A DNA stretch of 64,000 bases from Salibacter halophilus (GTDB lineage: Bacteria > Bacteroidota > Bacteroidia > Flavobacteriales_G > Salibacteraceae), in contig NZ_WACR01000002.1 in the NCBI RefSeq assembly GCF_008806325.1, positions 62,001-126,000 of the forward strand, given 5' to 3'. Numbering within the stretch: the first letter of the stretch is position 1; the number at the start of each line of letters is the position of its first letter. Under the pieces are notes generated by a model. It saw nothing but the letters and a program-made list of their open reading frames with translations. It had not been told where the DNA came from and searched no databases. Both the position numbers and the translations under genes were made by a program. Below are positions 25,699 to 34,883 of this stretch, piece after piece.

Positions 25699-26598
25699 TT
25701 AAATATTTATCCAATCGATTTCTTTTCGTAACAAATTTATAGTTTCTTCTTCGTTTGATTGTGGTTCAGGCACAACATTGTATTCCCAGGAAGCCAGTTT
25801 TGGCAAACTCATCAAAATACTCTCAATCCTGCCGGATGTGTCGAGTCCGAATTTTGTCCCTTTGTCATACACGAGATTGAACTCCACGTATCGTCCTCTG
25901 CGTAGGAGTTGCCATTGCTTTTCGTCTTCACCATAAGGCTTTTTGGCTCCTTCCTTCATGAATTTCGTGTACACGGGAGCAAAAAGCTTTCCTACATCTC
26001 GTACGTAATTAAAAATATCGCGTTTTGAATGTTCTTTGTCTTCTTTCATTCTGTCAAAGAAGATTCCGCCTACACCGCGCGTTTCATCTCTGTGCTTGAT
26101 GAAGAAGTAGTCATCAGCCCATTTTTTGTGATCCGTGTAATAATGCTCATCGTACCGATCACATACATCCTTGATTTGTTGATGGAAAAAACGTGCCTGC
26201 TCTTTGTCAATGTAATGCGGAGTGAGATCGATTCCACCCCCAAACCAATACGTTTCACCGCTTATTTCAAAATAGCGGGTATTCATATGAATGATCGGAA
26301 CCCAGGGGTTGATCGGGTGAATCACGATGCTGATCCCCGTAGCGTAAAAGTCTTGTCCCTCAACTCCAAGCGCTTCTTTGATTTTTGAGGGTAGCTCACC
26401 GTGTACCGCACTGAAGTTCACTCCACCTTTTTCGATGATGTTTCCATCCCGCATAATGCGCGTGCGACCTCCTCCACCTCCGGGTCTGTCCCAGTTGTCT
26501 TCGTGAAACTTTGCTTTTCCGTCAGTCTGTTCGAGTTGCTGGCAAATATCATCCTGCAACTCTCTGAACCAATCTGCAATTTCTTCTTTTTGTGGCAT
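25699..26598 (-). CDS. hemF: Oxygen-dependent coproporphyrinogen III oxidase
   Basis: 299 residues. HemF decarboxylates two propionates of coproporphyrinogen III to give protoporphyrinogen IX, using O2, in heme synthesis. Diagnostic segments are WDRPGGGGGRTRIMRDG, FYATGISIVIHPINPWVPI, HMNTRYFEI, WFGGGIDLTPHYI and GRYVEFNLVYDKGTKFGLD, all complete. The aerobic enzyme fits an oxygen-respiring lifestyle. The start ATG overlaps the stop of the LysM gene by one base. The downstream neighbours are DUF4920 and the CXXCH lipoprotein, so a heme-linked transcript is likely. Confidence 0.96.
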   Translation of the reverse strand: MPQKEEIADWFRELQDDICQQLEQTDGKAKFHEDNWDRPGGGGGRTRIMRDGNIIEKGGVNFSAVHGELPSKIKEALGVEGQDFYATGISIVIHPINPWVPIIHMNTRYFEISGETYWFGGGIDLTPHYIDKEQARFFHQQIKDVCDRYDEHYYTDHKKWADDYFFIKHRDETRGVGGIFFDRMKEDKEHSKRDIFNYVRDVGKLFAPVYTKFMKEGAKKPYGEDEKQWQLLRRGRYVEFNLVYDKGTKFGLDTSGRIESILMSLPKLASWEYNVVPEPQSNEEETINLLRKEIDWINI

Positions 26599-28424
26599 TA
26601 ATGCACTCTGTCTTTTTCGTAATTCTTGTAGCGGTAAATATAAATCGCCTGGTTTTCGTAGCCAGATTCAGCTCCCAGTTTAACAAAGTTGAATTTGACA
26701 CTCAACCCGTTTTTATTCGATTTTTCGAGATGATTCAACATATACGGACCGTATTCATCGAGCAAAGTGATGAAGTAATGACTCACATCGTAGCCCAGCA
26801 AAGCAAACTCATCCGGATCGATGCCGTAAAATTTGCGGTACTTTTTCAGAACACTTTTGACAGCCGGTGAATCGTACTCCACGTATCGTGGTGTTGGGAT
26901 GTGAATATCCAGGTTCTGATAAGAAGTAATTTCCAGGTTGTCATATCCTGCCCACTCATTCAAACCAAAAACGGTAAATGTCACACCTTTTTCTGAGAGG
27001 TATAGGTCATTCAATGACGTAATGAACTGACTGATATACGCCTGCTCCTTGCTGGGAACAAAAAGCGTGTAATGAGTAGAATCTTTAAACGTGCTGAAAA
27101 TGCGACTCTTTGAAGGTGTGTAAGCTGACATTTCCGTTACGCTATCATGCCCTAGCTCACTCATGCATTGATTCAGGTTTTTTCGCGCTATTTCAACGAG
27201 GTTGCGATCACTAAAACGAGATGAGTTCCACAAAACGAGGTTTGAATCGGAATGTGAATTCCCGATATACTGCGCTAAACGAACCATTTGAGCTCCTGCT
27301 CCGGGATAAACTTTTACAACATTATCTTTACTCAACAGGAATTTAGAAGATATAGGCACCGGAGAAACCATTGGTATATCGAGCGTATCGTAATGCTTGA
27401 CGAGCCACTCAAAATTGGATCTGAACATTGGTCCTATAACCAAATCATATTGAAGCGTATCATTCTCAACTTTAGATTTAAGCGTATCAACCTCTCCTCC
27501 TGTATCGTAAACGTGGAGATTAGCTGACACTCCGCGCTTGTTGAGCGTATCCACAGCCATTTTTAGTCCGCGGTAAAAGTTGAGAGCGATCTTGGATGTA
27601 TTGTCGATCATGAGTTCTTTAACATCCGGCCCCAGCGAATCGAGTGTATCTGCCTGCCAGAGTTTAAACGGCAAGAATACAGCGATCTCGAAGGGCTTCG
27701 TTTGCACCCAATTGACTTCTTTTAAGCTATCCTGAATGATGCTGTCCTGCTTTTCAAACTCGGCAAATTTCGGGTTTGATTTAGGAATGCGGATGGTTGT
27801 CCCGACCTTCAATCCTTCTTGCAAACCGTCATTGATAATTTGAATGGAATCAATTGAAACATCGTATTCTTTGCTGAGTGAAAAGAGCGTTTCTTTTGGC
27901 TGAACAACGTGCAACCTGAGCGAATCTTCTCGTGGTTTTTCGAGCTCTTCAGTTTCTATCGATCTACCCGATTTATACGGAATCTTTACTGTCATCCCGG
28001 TTTCTAAACCTTCCTTCTCCACAAGTGGATTAATCTTCAGGATTTCATCGATTTCCAGTCCGTATTTTTTCGATAGCGAATAGAGCGTCTCTTTTTTCAC
28101 TACTTTGTGGTAAATGGTATCGCCAGATATAGAGACATCACTCTTCTTGAATTCTCGCCTGTCCACCTCACCTTTTGGAATCAAAACGCTCTGCCCTATT
28201 TTCAATCCTTCGATGTTCAGCTCGGGATTTGCTTTTTTAATCTCCGCAACGTCAATCGCGTATTTTTTGGAAATTGCATACAGCGTTTGCCCCTTTTCAA
28301 CGATGTGCACATAGTACTTTTCACCATCTACTTTCACCGTTTCGGGTGTTTGCTGTGCTTTACACGACTGTATTGAAAGTGCAAAGAAAAGCGACAAAAG
28401 AATGATGTTCAGCGACTTACTCAT
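26598..28424 (-). CDS. Lipoprotein with three LysM repeats fused to a periplasmic binding-protein-like domain
   Basis: 608 residues. The N-terminus is a lipoprotein signal (IILLSLFFALSIQSC). Three LysM units follow at about 38-85 (YVHIVEKGQTLYAISKKY), 103-150 (YHKVVKKETLYSLSKKYG) and 165-215 (LHVVQPKETLFSLSKEYD); LysM binds peptidoglycan. From about 235 on there is a type I periplasmic-binding-protein-like fold (FEIAVFLPFKL, LNFYRGLKMAVDTLN, DLVIGPMFRSNFEWL, MVSPVPISSKFL). Such fusions are frequent in Bacteroidetes and may link the cell wall to the outer membrane or sense a wall fragment. The ligand is unknown. Confidence 0.87.
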   Translation of the reverse strand: MSKSLNIILLSLFFALSIQSCKAQQTPETVKVDGEKYYVHIVEKGQTLYAISKKYAIDVAEIKKANPELNIEGLKIGQSVLIPKGEVDRREFKKSDVSISGDTIYHKVVKKETLYSLSKKYGLEIDEILKINPLVEKEGLETGMTVKIPYKSGRSIETEELEKPREDSLRLHVVQPKETLFSLSKEYDVSIDSIQIINDGLQEGLKVGTTIRIPKSNPKFAEFEKQDSIIQDSLKEVNWVQTKPFEIAVFLPFKLWQADTLDSLGPDVKELMIDNTSKIALNFYRGLKMAVDTLNKRGVSANLHVYDTGGEVDTLKSKVENDTLQYDLVIGPMFRSNFEWLVKHYDTLDIPMVSPVPISSKFLLSKDNVVKVYPGAGAQMVRLAQYIGNSHSDSNLVLWNSSRFSDRNLVEIARKNLNQCMSELGHDSVTEMSAYTPSKSRIFSTFKDSTHYTLFVPSKEQAYISQFITSLNDLYLSEKGVTFTVFGLNEWAGYDNLEITSYQNLDIHIPTPRYVEYDSPAVKSVLKKYRKFYGIDPDEFALLGYDVSHYFITLLDEYGPYMLNHLEKSNKNGLSVKFNFVKLGAESGYENQAIYIYRYKNYEKDRVH

Positions 28425-28459
28425 AATCTTATTTTTAACGGTCAGAGCCCGGTTTTAGC

Positions 28460-29989
28460 TTACTCCCATTCTATCGTAGCGGGAGGCTTGGAGCTAATAT
28501 CGTAAACAACGCGGTTAATTCCCTTAACATTGTTGATTATTTTATTCGAAATGCGTGCCAAAAACTCATAAGGCAAATGTACCCAATCGGCAGTCATTCC
28601 GTCAATGCTCTCTACAGCCCTTAAAGCTACAGCATTTTCGTAAGTCCGTTCGTCACCCATTACACCAACACTTTGTACCGGCAATAAAATAGCTCCTGCT
28701 TGCCAAACATCATCGTACAATCCTTCGTCTTTCAAACCCTGAATGAAATAGTGATCCACTTCCTGCAAGATTTTCACTTTTTCTTCTGTGATATCACCCA
28801 GGATACGTATCGCTAATCCCGGACCCGGAAAAGGATGACGGCCGAGTAAATTCTCAGGCAAGCCCATTTCGCGACCTACTCTGCGTACTTCGTCTTTGAA
28901 CAACGTGTTGAGCGGCTCCACCACTTTCAACTTCATGAAATCCGGTAATCCGCCAACGTTGTGGTGCGACTTGATCGTGGCACTAGGGCCCTTCACTGAT
29001 TTTGATTCAATTACATCGGGGTAAATTGTTCCCTGTCCGAGCCAGGTAACATCCTCAATTTGATGTGCTTCATCATCAAACACCTCGATGAACATATTCC
29101 CGATAATCTTGCGTTTTTCTTCAGGATCAGAAACTCCTTCAAGTTTTTCGTAGAAACGCTTGCTCGAATTTACTCCTTTAATATTCAGACCCAGTTCTTT
29201 GTAGTCTTCCAGCACATTTTCAAATTCGTTTTTACGCAATAGGCCGTTGTCCACAAAAATGCAGTACAGATTTTTACCAATCGCCTTGTGCAGAAGCGTT
29301 GCGGCAACAGATGAATCCACACCGCCAGAAAGGCCCATAACAACTTTGTCATTGCCCACCTGGTCTTTCAGGATCTGAACAGTTTCTTCAACAAACGAAG
29401 CCGGTGTCCAGTCCTGCGCCACTCCGCAAATATCGACTAAGAAATTCCTGAGCAATATTTTGCCATCGACAGAATGCGATACCTCAGGATGAAACTGAAT
29501 TCCGAAAGTTTGTTCATTCTCAAATGCAAAGCCACCTACTTTCACATCGGGAGTGCTGCAAATGATCTCCACATCATCAGGCAATTCCTGAATCGTGTCA
29601 CCGTGCGACATCCACACCTGTGATTCCAGCGGAATGTCTTTCAGCAAAGGGCTCTGATCGTGAATAAACGACAAATTGGCACGGCCGTACTCACGTGTTG
29701 ACGACTTTGCCACACTACCGCCATTGTTGTGCGCTAACCATTGTGCACCGTAACATACAGCGAGAAGCGGCTTTTTGCCTCTTATTTCGGTCAGATCCGG
29801 TAGCGGAGCCTCGTCATCGAGCACAGAAAACGGGCTACCCGAAAGGATTACCCCTTTTACCGATTCATCGAGAGCCGGGAAGTCATTAAACGGATGAATT
29901 TCACAATAAACGTTGAGTTCGCGAATTCTGCGCGCGATAAGCTGCGTGTACTGCGAACCAAAATCGAGAATGAGTATCTTTTCCTGCAT
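28460..29989 (-). CDS. guaA: GMP synthase (glutamine-hydrolysing)
   Basis: 509 residues. It converts XMP + ATP + glutamine to GMP. The N-terminal glutamine amidotransferase has the catalytic Cys in [10 protein letters not shown] and the His-Glu pair in [11 protein letters not shown]. The ATP-pyrophosphatase P-loop is [12 protein letters not shown], and the C-terminal dimerisation domain ends [18 protein letters not shown], which is the universal GuaA terminus. The ATG at 29987-29989 ([16 protein letters not shown]) is preferred over an upstream TTG at 30010. A TACTTTTG -7-like box lies directly upstream, next to the palindrome of the transposase element. Dispersed elements: 29789-29798, with another just outside the gene at 28440-28449. 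Confidence 0.97.
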   Translation of the reverse strand: MQEKILILDFGSQYTQLIARRIRELNVYCEIHPFNDFPALDESVKGVILSGSPFSVLDDEAPLPDLTEIRGKKPLLAVCYGAQWLAHNNGGSVAKSSTREYGRANLSFIHDQSPLLKDIPLESQVWMSHGDTIQELPDDVEIICSTPDVKVGGFAFENEQTFGIQFHPEVSHSVDGKILLRNFLVDICGVAQDWTPASFVEETVQILKDQVGNDKVVMGLSGGVDSSVAATLLHKAIGKNLYCIFVDNGLLRKNEFENVLEDYKELGLNIKGVNSSKRFYEKLEGVSDPEEKRKIIGNMFIEVFDDEAHQIEDVTWLGQGTIYPDVIESKSVKGPSATIKSHHNVGGLPDFMKLKVVEPLNTLFKDEVRRVGREMGLPENLLGRHPFPGPGLAIRILGDITEEKVKILQEVDHYFIQGLKDEGLYDDVWQAGAILLPVQSVGVMGDERTYENAVALRAVESIDGMTADWVHLPYEFLARISNKIINNVKGINRVVYDISSKPPATIEWE

Positions 29990-29992
29990 GTG

Positions 29993-30000
29993 CAAAAGTA
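29993..30000 (-). promoter_or_regulatory. Possible -7 element of guaA
   Basis: On the minus strand TACTTTTG (29993-30000) fits TAnnTTTG and lies 3 bp before the guaA ATG. The position for a -33 box (about 30020) falls inside the palindrome at 30018-30065. Confidence 0.4.
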
Positions 30001-30017
30001 TATTTTTCAATTTTCAG

Positions 30018-30065
30018 ACCACATGGTGTAGGGGCGCAAAATTTTGCACCCTTACACCATGTGGT
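30018..30065. repeat. Left palindrome of the transposase element
   Basis: 24-bp arms 30018-30041 and 30042-30065 with two mismatches and no spacer; the outer part is ACCACATGGTGTA and the centre is GCAAAATTTTGC. It can form a cruciform or a stem-loop. Confidence 0.9.
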
Positions 30066-30121
30066 TTTGAATAAACAGGGGAAATGGTTAGGTTTGAGAA
30101 AGGAACCTCAACCATATTAGT

Positions 30122-30616
30122 ATGACTAACCATCGTAAGAAACTCAAAGATGAAACCAACAGATTAAAAAACTGGGATTACGGATCTAATGCTGCCTATT
30201 TCATAACTATCTGCACGACAAATAGAAATCCATTTTTTGGAGAAATTGAGAATGCTAAAATGCATCTTACTGATATTGGTGAAATCGCCAATCAATACTG
30301 GTCTGATATTCCCGATCATTTTCCATTTGTCAAATTAGATGCATTTGTCATCATGCCTGACCATGTTCACGGTATCATTATTATCGACAAACAAATACAT
30401 CCTAATAATAGAGTTATTCAACCAAATCAATTTGGACCACAGTCTAAAAATTTAGGATCAATTGTTAGGGGTTTTAAAGCCGGTGTGACAAAATATGCCA
30501 GAATGAATGATATCGAATTCAAATGGCAATCCCGGTATCATGATCACATCATTAGGAATGAAAAATCATTCTATAGAATTAGAAAATACATAATTGATAA
30601 TCCCAAAAATTGGTAG
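30122..30616 (+). CDS. REP-associated tyrosine (Y1/HUH) transposase
   Basis: 164 residues of the IS200-like TnpA_REP (RAYT) group. Key features are the start NWDYGSNAAYFITICTTNR, the HUH metal motif in MPDHVHGIIII, and the downstream Y1-type helix (KWQSRYHDHIIRNEKSFYRI) ending YIIDNPKNW. The catalytic Tyr is one of those in SRYHDH or SFYRIRKYI. RAYTs cut and join single-stranded DNA at palindromic REP sequences. The reading frame is intact. Its TAG stop lies inside the left arm of the right-hand palindrome, so gene and hairpin are interlocked. No dispersed GGTCAGANCC copy is present. Confidence 0.9.
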   Translation: MTNHRKKLKDETNRLKNWDYGSNAAYFITICTTNRNPFFGEIENAKMHLTDIGEIANQYWSDIPDHFPFVKLDAFVIMPDHVHGIIIIDKQIHPNNRVIQPNQFGPQSKNLGSIVRGFKAGVTKYARMNDIEFKWQSRYHDHIIRNEKSFYRIRKYIIDNPKNW

Positions 30617-30651
30617 GTAGGATCGCAAGATTTTGCGATCCTACCTACCAA
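30610..30651. repeat. Right palindrome of the transposase element
   Basis: Perfect 19-bp arms, TTGGTAGGTAGGATCGCAA (30610-30628) and its complement (30633-30651), with loop GATT. The arm contains a direct repeat GGTAGGTAGG and the transposase stop codon. Confidence 0.93.
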
Positions 30652-30660
30652 AAAATCACC

Positions 30661-30668
30661 TAATTTTG
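30661..30668 (+). promoter_or_regulatory. Possible -7 element of the pirin gene
   Basis: TAATTTTG at 30661-30668 fits TAnnTTTG and ends 4 bp before the ATG; the corresponding -33 position falls within the right palindrome of the transposase element. Confidence 0.4.
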
Positions 30669-30672
30669 ATCC

Positions 30673-31545
30673 ATGTCAAACATAGATCTCATTATAGAAG
30701 AAAGAGCAGCCGACATCGGTAATTTCATGGTGGGCAGGCTGCTGCCATTCCGGCAAAAAAGGGCTGTTGGTCCGTTTGTATTCCTGGACCACATGGGTCC
30801 GGCAAAGATGAATGAACGCGAAAATTTGGATGTCCTCCCCCATCCTCACATCGGGTTGTCGACACTGACCTATTTATTTGAAGGTTCCATCATGCACCGT
30901 GACAGCATTGGCAGTGAAGTTGAAATAAAGCCTGGAGCTGTCAATTGGATGACAGCCGGTAAAGGAGTTGTACATTCTGAACGAACACCAGAATATCTGC
31001 GTGAATCCAACAAAACCTTACACGGATTACAGATTTGGGTGGCATTGCCAATAGACCTCGAAGAGTGCGAACCAAAATTCACACACATCGAAGCATCTGA
31101 CATTCCCTCCTGGGAACAGGACGGACTCAAAATCAAATTGATTGCCGGAGAAGCATTCGGAAAGAAATCACCGGTTCCCGTTCACAGTCATTTTTACTTT
31201 GTAGAGATTAAATCTGATAAACCGCAAAAAGTTTCAATCGGTGACGATTTATTTGGCGAAAGCGCTCTTTACATTCTTGAAGGAAGCGTTTCAAGTGAAG
31301 GGAATACCTACGATCCAAAACAGATATTAGTCGCTAAAGACAGCAAATTGTGTGAATTTGAAATTGCTGCGAATACAACCGTCTACATTTTTGGCGGAGA
31401 GCCTTTTCCGGAAGAACGCTATATTAACTGGAATTTTGTTTCGTCCAGCAAAGAGCGATTAAAGAAGGCAAGGCAAGACTGGATTGATCAGCGTTTCCCT
31501 AAAGTTGAAGGTGAAACTGAGTTTGTGCCTTATCCTGGTCATTAA
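30673..31545 (+). CDS. Pirin family protein
   Basis: 290 residues with two cupin barrels. The N-terminal cupin contains the metal-binding HPHIGLSTLTYLFEG and the pirin-typical VNWMTAGKGVVHSERTPE; GLQIWVALP follows. These His residues and Glu bind iron in characterised pirins, some of which act as quercetinases or redox-sensing regulators. The C-terminal cupin is more divergent (LYILEGSVSSEGNTY, FIFGGEPFPEERYINWNF). Cytoplasmic. The start ATG lies 21 bp after the palindrome of the transposase element. Biological role not inferable. Confidence 0.93.
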   Translation: MSNIDLIIEERAADIGNFMVGRLLPFRQKRAVGPFVFLDHMGPAKMNERENLDVLPHPHIGLSTLTYLFEGSIMHRDSIGSEVEIKPGAVNWMTAGKGVVHSERTPEYLRESNKTLHGLQIWVALPIDLEECEPKFTHIEASDIPSWEQDGLKIKLIAGEAFGKKSPVPVHSHFYFVEIKSDKPQKVSIGDDLFGESALYILEGSVSSEGNTYDPKQILVAKDSKLCEFEIAANTTVYIFGGEPFPEERYINWNFVSSSKERLKKARQDWIDQRFPKVEGETEFVPYPGH

Positions 31546-31630
31546 TGAAATACCAACTTAATATTGACCCCTTGAAAATCAACAGGGGAACCTAATATTG
31601 TATATTAGTAAAAAATATTACCCCTTAACT

Positions 31631-34072
31631 ATGAACTCTATTTCAATACTCAAAATCTTACTCTGTTCAGCGATAGCTTTTTTTTCTTCAGCATCGGTAT
31701 ATGCTCAGCCTTCATATGATTGGGTTAAACAATTTGATTATAGTTTTAACGATCACGCAAAAAGCATGGCAATTGACGACAGTAATTATATTTATTTTAC
31801 TGGTAAAACTGATGCATATGGCTCCATTGATGGTCCATTTATTACTAAAGCTGACTCAACTAACATTCTCTGGACTTTTATTCCTGATTTTGTGAACACT
31901 ATAGACGAAGTTGAGGCTTTAAAAATAAGAGTAGACACTGCCGGGGATATTTATGTATTACTTGAGTTCGATGGCTTTTTGAAATTTGGGAATGATACAA
32001 TTTCATCAACTCCAGATGATTTAAACCTTATTAAACTAACTGATTCAACTTTAATTTGGCATAAGCAGTTTCCAATTGGTGATAGTTATGAGTTGTGGAA
32101 TCAGTTTGAAATAGATCGTGCAGGGAATTGTTATGTTATGAGTAACTATGAAAATACTGAGGTTTTTGGCTCTGATACTCTAACATCAGTTGGTTCAACT
32201 GATATTTTCATTAGCAAGATTAGAAGTAACGGCCAATTTCAATGGACTCGATCTTTTGGGTCCTCTTCCAATAGAAGGGATGTTTCAAAAGGATTATCAT
32301 TGGATTCATTAGCAAATATCTACGGATATTTTTCAAAAACATATTTATCATCAAATGGAGATGGTGCTAGTTTCATCGTAAAAATAGACTCTTCTGGACA
32401 GGTTTTGAAAAATGAGAGAATAACTGGATTTGATCCAACTTTTTTTGAAATACATGATTTCACTACTTCACAATCAGGAACGTCTTACATCCTTTTAAGA
32501 ATGGGCAGTAATACGCCACATACCATACTGAAAGATACTACTATTTCTTTTAATCATCATGGTCATGTGATTTTAATGTACGACAGTTCTATAAATTATG
32601 AAGACAGAATAGTAATCTTAGATACTTCTAATCCAGTTTTATTTCATCCTTCAGTTATCGATGTTAGTAATGAAAATATGATAACAATTGGCGGGCTTAC
32701 ACATGGTCAATATAAAATTGGACCTGACACTGTTGATACGGGACTTTTTCTATTGAACTATGACCCAATGTTAGCTTACAATTGGAGTAAAGTATTTGCT
32801 ACAAGTACATATACAAATTGGGGAAAGAAAATTACAGATCTAACTACGAATGAAAAGCATTTATTCTTTTTATGTAACACCTATTTACCCACTGTGGATT
32901 TTGACAGTTTAACAATTACCTCTAGCATTAACAATAACGATACTTACTATGGTAAATTAAAGAATGATTCCGTTTATTGTTTAAACAACTCTGGATCAAA
33001 CTTATCTATCACGTCATGTTTGAGCTACAGATCACCTACAGGTAATCATACATGGACTTCGAGTGGTCTATACACTGATACATTGACAAATATTAGAGGT
33101 TGTGACAGTATATTGTATATTAATTTGACCATTAATACGAACAATACATTCAGCAATATTTCAGATACAACTTGTCATAGCTACACTTCTCCAAGTGGAA
33201 AATATACGTGGACTAATAGTGGTATTTATCAGGATACAGTACCAAATAATGGCGGTTGTGACAGCATAATTACAATTGATCTTTCAATTATTAAGAGTAC
33301 GAGAGATACATTAACAATTGTTGAATGTGATAGCTATTTATCACCTAGCGGTAACTATCTCTGGGCTTCAAGCGGTGTTTATCAGGATATAATCCCTAAT
33401 GCAGCTGGCTGTGACAGCATAATCACAATTGACCTTACCATAAATGATGGTTCAAGTACATTAGCAGACACCACCTGTAATAACTATACTTCTCCAAGTG
33501 GAAAATATACATGGAATACGAGTGGAGTTTACTTAGATACACTACCAGATGCAGCTGGCTGTGATAGCATTTTAACTATTGTATTATCTGTACTAAACTC
33601 AATAAATAATTCTGTAACAAATAATTCTCCAACGCTCGTTGCTGAGCTTAATTCAGCTTCATACCAATGGTTAGACTGCAATAATGGCTTTTCAATTATC
33701 AATGGTGATACTAACCAAAGTTTTACTGCAACTTCTAATGGTAGTTATGCTGTTGAAGTTTCAAAACACGGTTGCATAGATACTTCTATATGCTATACAG
33801 TAAATAGTTTATCAATAGCTAACGCTAAGTTTGATAATCAAGTAAATATCTTTCCTAATCCCACTTATAAAAACCTCAATGTAGATTTAGGTAAAACCTA
33901 CGATGAAATTTCTCTAATAATTAAAAATACACTTGGACAGATGATATTCTTCAAGAAGTATAATTCTAAAAGAACAGTTCAAGCTAACATAAATGGTGAA
34001 CCTGGACTCTATTTAATTGAAGTTAGGACTAAGAAAAACGTATCGACTTATAAGATTATAAAAGAAAGGTAA
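31631..34072 (+). CDS. Large secreted T9SS type A protein with SBBP-like and GCDSI repeats
   Basis: 813 residues from an ATG at 31631; a TTG at 31598 was rejected because the signal peptide begins at NSISILKILLCSAIAFF. The N-terminal 430 residues look like a beta-propeller of the SBBP type (YDWVKQFDYSFNDHAKSMAI, FISKIRSNGQFQWTRSFGS). Then come four repeats of about 60 residues with the pattern C.SYTSPSGKYTWT.SG.Y.DT.P...GCDSI..IDL. The C-terminus (VNIFPNPTYKNLNVDL to TYKIIKER) is a type A T9SS sorting domain. A surface or released protein; ligand unknown. No dispersed element inside, and base composition looks A+T-richer than the flanking pirin gene. Confidence 0.88.
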   Translation: MNSISILKILLCSAIAFFSSASVYAQPSYDWVKQFDYSFNDHAKSMAIDDSNYIYFTGKTDAYGSIDGPFITKADSTNILWTFIPDFVNTIDEVEALKIRVDTAGDIYVLLEFDGFLKFGNDTISSTPDDLNLIKLTDSTLIWHKQFPIGDSYELWNQFEIDRAGNCYVMSNYENTEVFGSDTLTSVGSTDIFISKIRSNGQFQWTRSFGSSSNRRDVSKGLSLDSLANIYGYFSKTYLSSNGDGASFIVKIDSSGQVLKNERITGFDPTFFEIHDFTTSQSGTSYILLRMGSNTPHTILKDTTISFNHHGHVILMYDSSINYEDRIVILDTSNPVLFHPSVIDVSNENMITIGGLTHGQYKIGPDTVDTGLFLLNYDPMLAYNWSKVFATSTYTNWGKKITDLTTNEKHLFFLCNTYLPTVDFDSLTITSSINNNDTYYGKLKNDSVYCLNNSGSNLSITSCLSYRSPTGNHTWTSSGLYTDTLTNIRGCDSILYINLTINTNNTFSNISDTTCHSYTSPSGKYTWTNSGIYQDTVPNNGGCDSIITIDLSIIKSTRDTLTIVECDSYLSPSGNYLWASSGVYQDIIPNAAGCDSIITIDLTINDGSSTLADTTCNNYTSPSGKYTWNTSGVYLDTLPDAAGCDSILTIVLSVLNSINNSVTNNSPTLVAELNSASYQWLDCNNGFSIINGDTNQSFTATSNGSYAVEVSKHGCIDTSICYTVNSLSIANAKFDNQVNIFPNPTYKNLNVDLGKTYDEISLIIKNTLGQMIFFKKYNSKRTVQANINGEPGLYLIEVRTKKNVSTYKIIKER

Positions 34073-34147
34073 GCCATAATGTTCTGAAGGAAAAGTATTA
34101 CTTAAAGCCAAAACAGAAAATTTATTACAGTTTCTAAGATTCCAATA

Positions 34148-34363
34148 TTACTTAGAGTTTTCAGGAGAATCTTTAGACTTTAATAACTCTACGAAAAGCA
34201 TAATTTCAAAAAATAAGAACACGCTAAAACTAGCGAGGAAGAACAATCCTCTCCAGAGCTCAAGACTGTTTCCATTAATGTGATTGAAAAAACTCAACAG
34301 AATCAAAATGAGGAATAGAGAATTCCCCACCAACACCGCTTCTATTTTATTCTGTTTTTCCAT
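34148..34363 (-). CDS. Small two-helix membrane protein
   Basis: 71 residues from ATG 34361-34363 (the frame continues to a TTG at 34402, rejected). Two hydrophobic spans (VLVGNSLFLILILLSFF and LFFLASFSVFLFFEIMLFVE) are joined by a short polar loop, with a charged tail. I do not recognise the family. Support is modest: an intact frame, membrane-like composition and a position on the same strand 61 bp after the next small gene. Confidence 0.5.
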   Translation of the reverse strand: MEKQNKIEAVLVGNSLFLILILLSFFNHINGNSLELWRGLFFLASFSVFLFFEIMLFVELLKSKDSPENSK

Positions 34364-34424
34364 ACTAATGGATAATAATATTTCAACCGCTAAATTATAC
34401 AAAATTTAAAACTATCCAAACCAA

Positions 34425-34775
34425 CTACTTACACTCTTTCACTAAACGATAAAAAGCTAGCCCTTTTCTCGATTTAATCGCTTTGCCGTTTTTTTCAACC
34501 CTCCACTTATGATGAATTTTTTGTGGCGCATCATAATTAGAAAGCTGTATAACATTACCATCGAGTGCCCAGCTGCCTGATGTAGTGATTTTATTATTGA
34601 CATCAGAGTGATCGCGGTATTCAAAAGTTTGATCTTCGTTCAGAACCAAAACCACTTTTGACTCTACACAACAACCACCGTAAGTTCCGGATACATCTTT
34701 CTCAGAACCGATGTTGAACGAAAAGTGAATTGCAACGAGAAAGAAAATACTTAAAAAAGAACTGAATAATTTCAT
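34425..34775 (-). CDS. Small secreted lipocalin/NlpE-like protein
   Basis: 116 residues. A signal peptide (FSSFLSIFFLVAIHFSFNIG) is followed by a single small beta-domain: SGTYGGCCVESKVVLVLNED, TFEYRDHSD, SGSWALDGNVIQLSNYD, then KWRVEKNGKAIKSRKGLAFY. The GTY...LxLxxDxTF...SGxW pattern is like the copper-resistance NlpE-type or lipocalin-like domains found in many Bacteroidetes secreted proteins. Adjacent cysteines (CC) near residue 35 may bond or bind metal. Function not assigned. Confidence 0.65.
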   Translation of the reverse strand: MKLFSSFLSIFFLVAIHFSFNIGSEKDVSGTYGGCCVESKVVLVLNEDQTFEYRDHSDVNNKITTSGSWALDGNVIQLSNYDAPQKIHHKWRVEKNGKAIKSRKGLAFYRLVKECK

Positions 34776-34883
34776 GGTGCTGAAAATTAGATTGTTGTAA
34801 AGGTATGATATTCGTTTGTTTTGGCCACAAAGTTTTACCTCATTACAATAAACTTAAGACCATAGTAGCTGTTACATAACATT

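Larger units (their letters stand above)
30018..30651 (+). mobile_element. REP-associated transposase element bounded by two palindromes
   Basis: The unit runs from a 48-bp palindrome at 30018-30065 through the transposase gene to a 42-bp palindrome at 30610-30651. There are no terminal inverted repeats of the IS type. The two end palindromes differ in sequence but share a GCAAAATTTTGC-like core, as expected of hairpin-recognising IS200-like Y1 transposases. It lies between the divergent genes guaA and pirin, touching the promoter positions of both. Confidence 0.82.

Noticed and set aside
31555-31600. Terminator or repeat around CCCCTTG and CAACAGGGG with repeated TAATATTG
   Set aside because: The stem is short and interrupted and there is no T tract; too weak to call.
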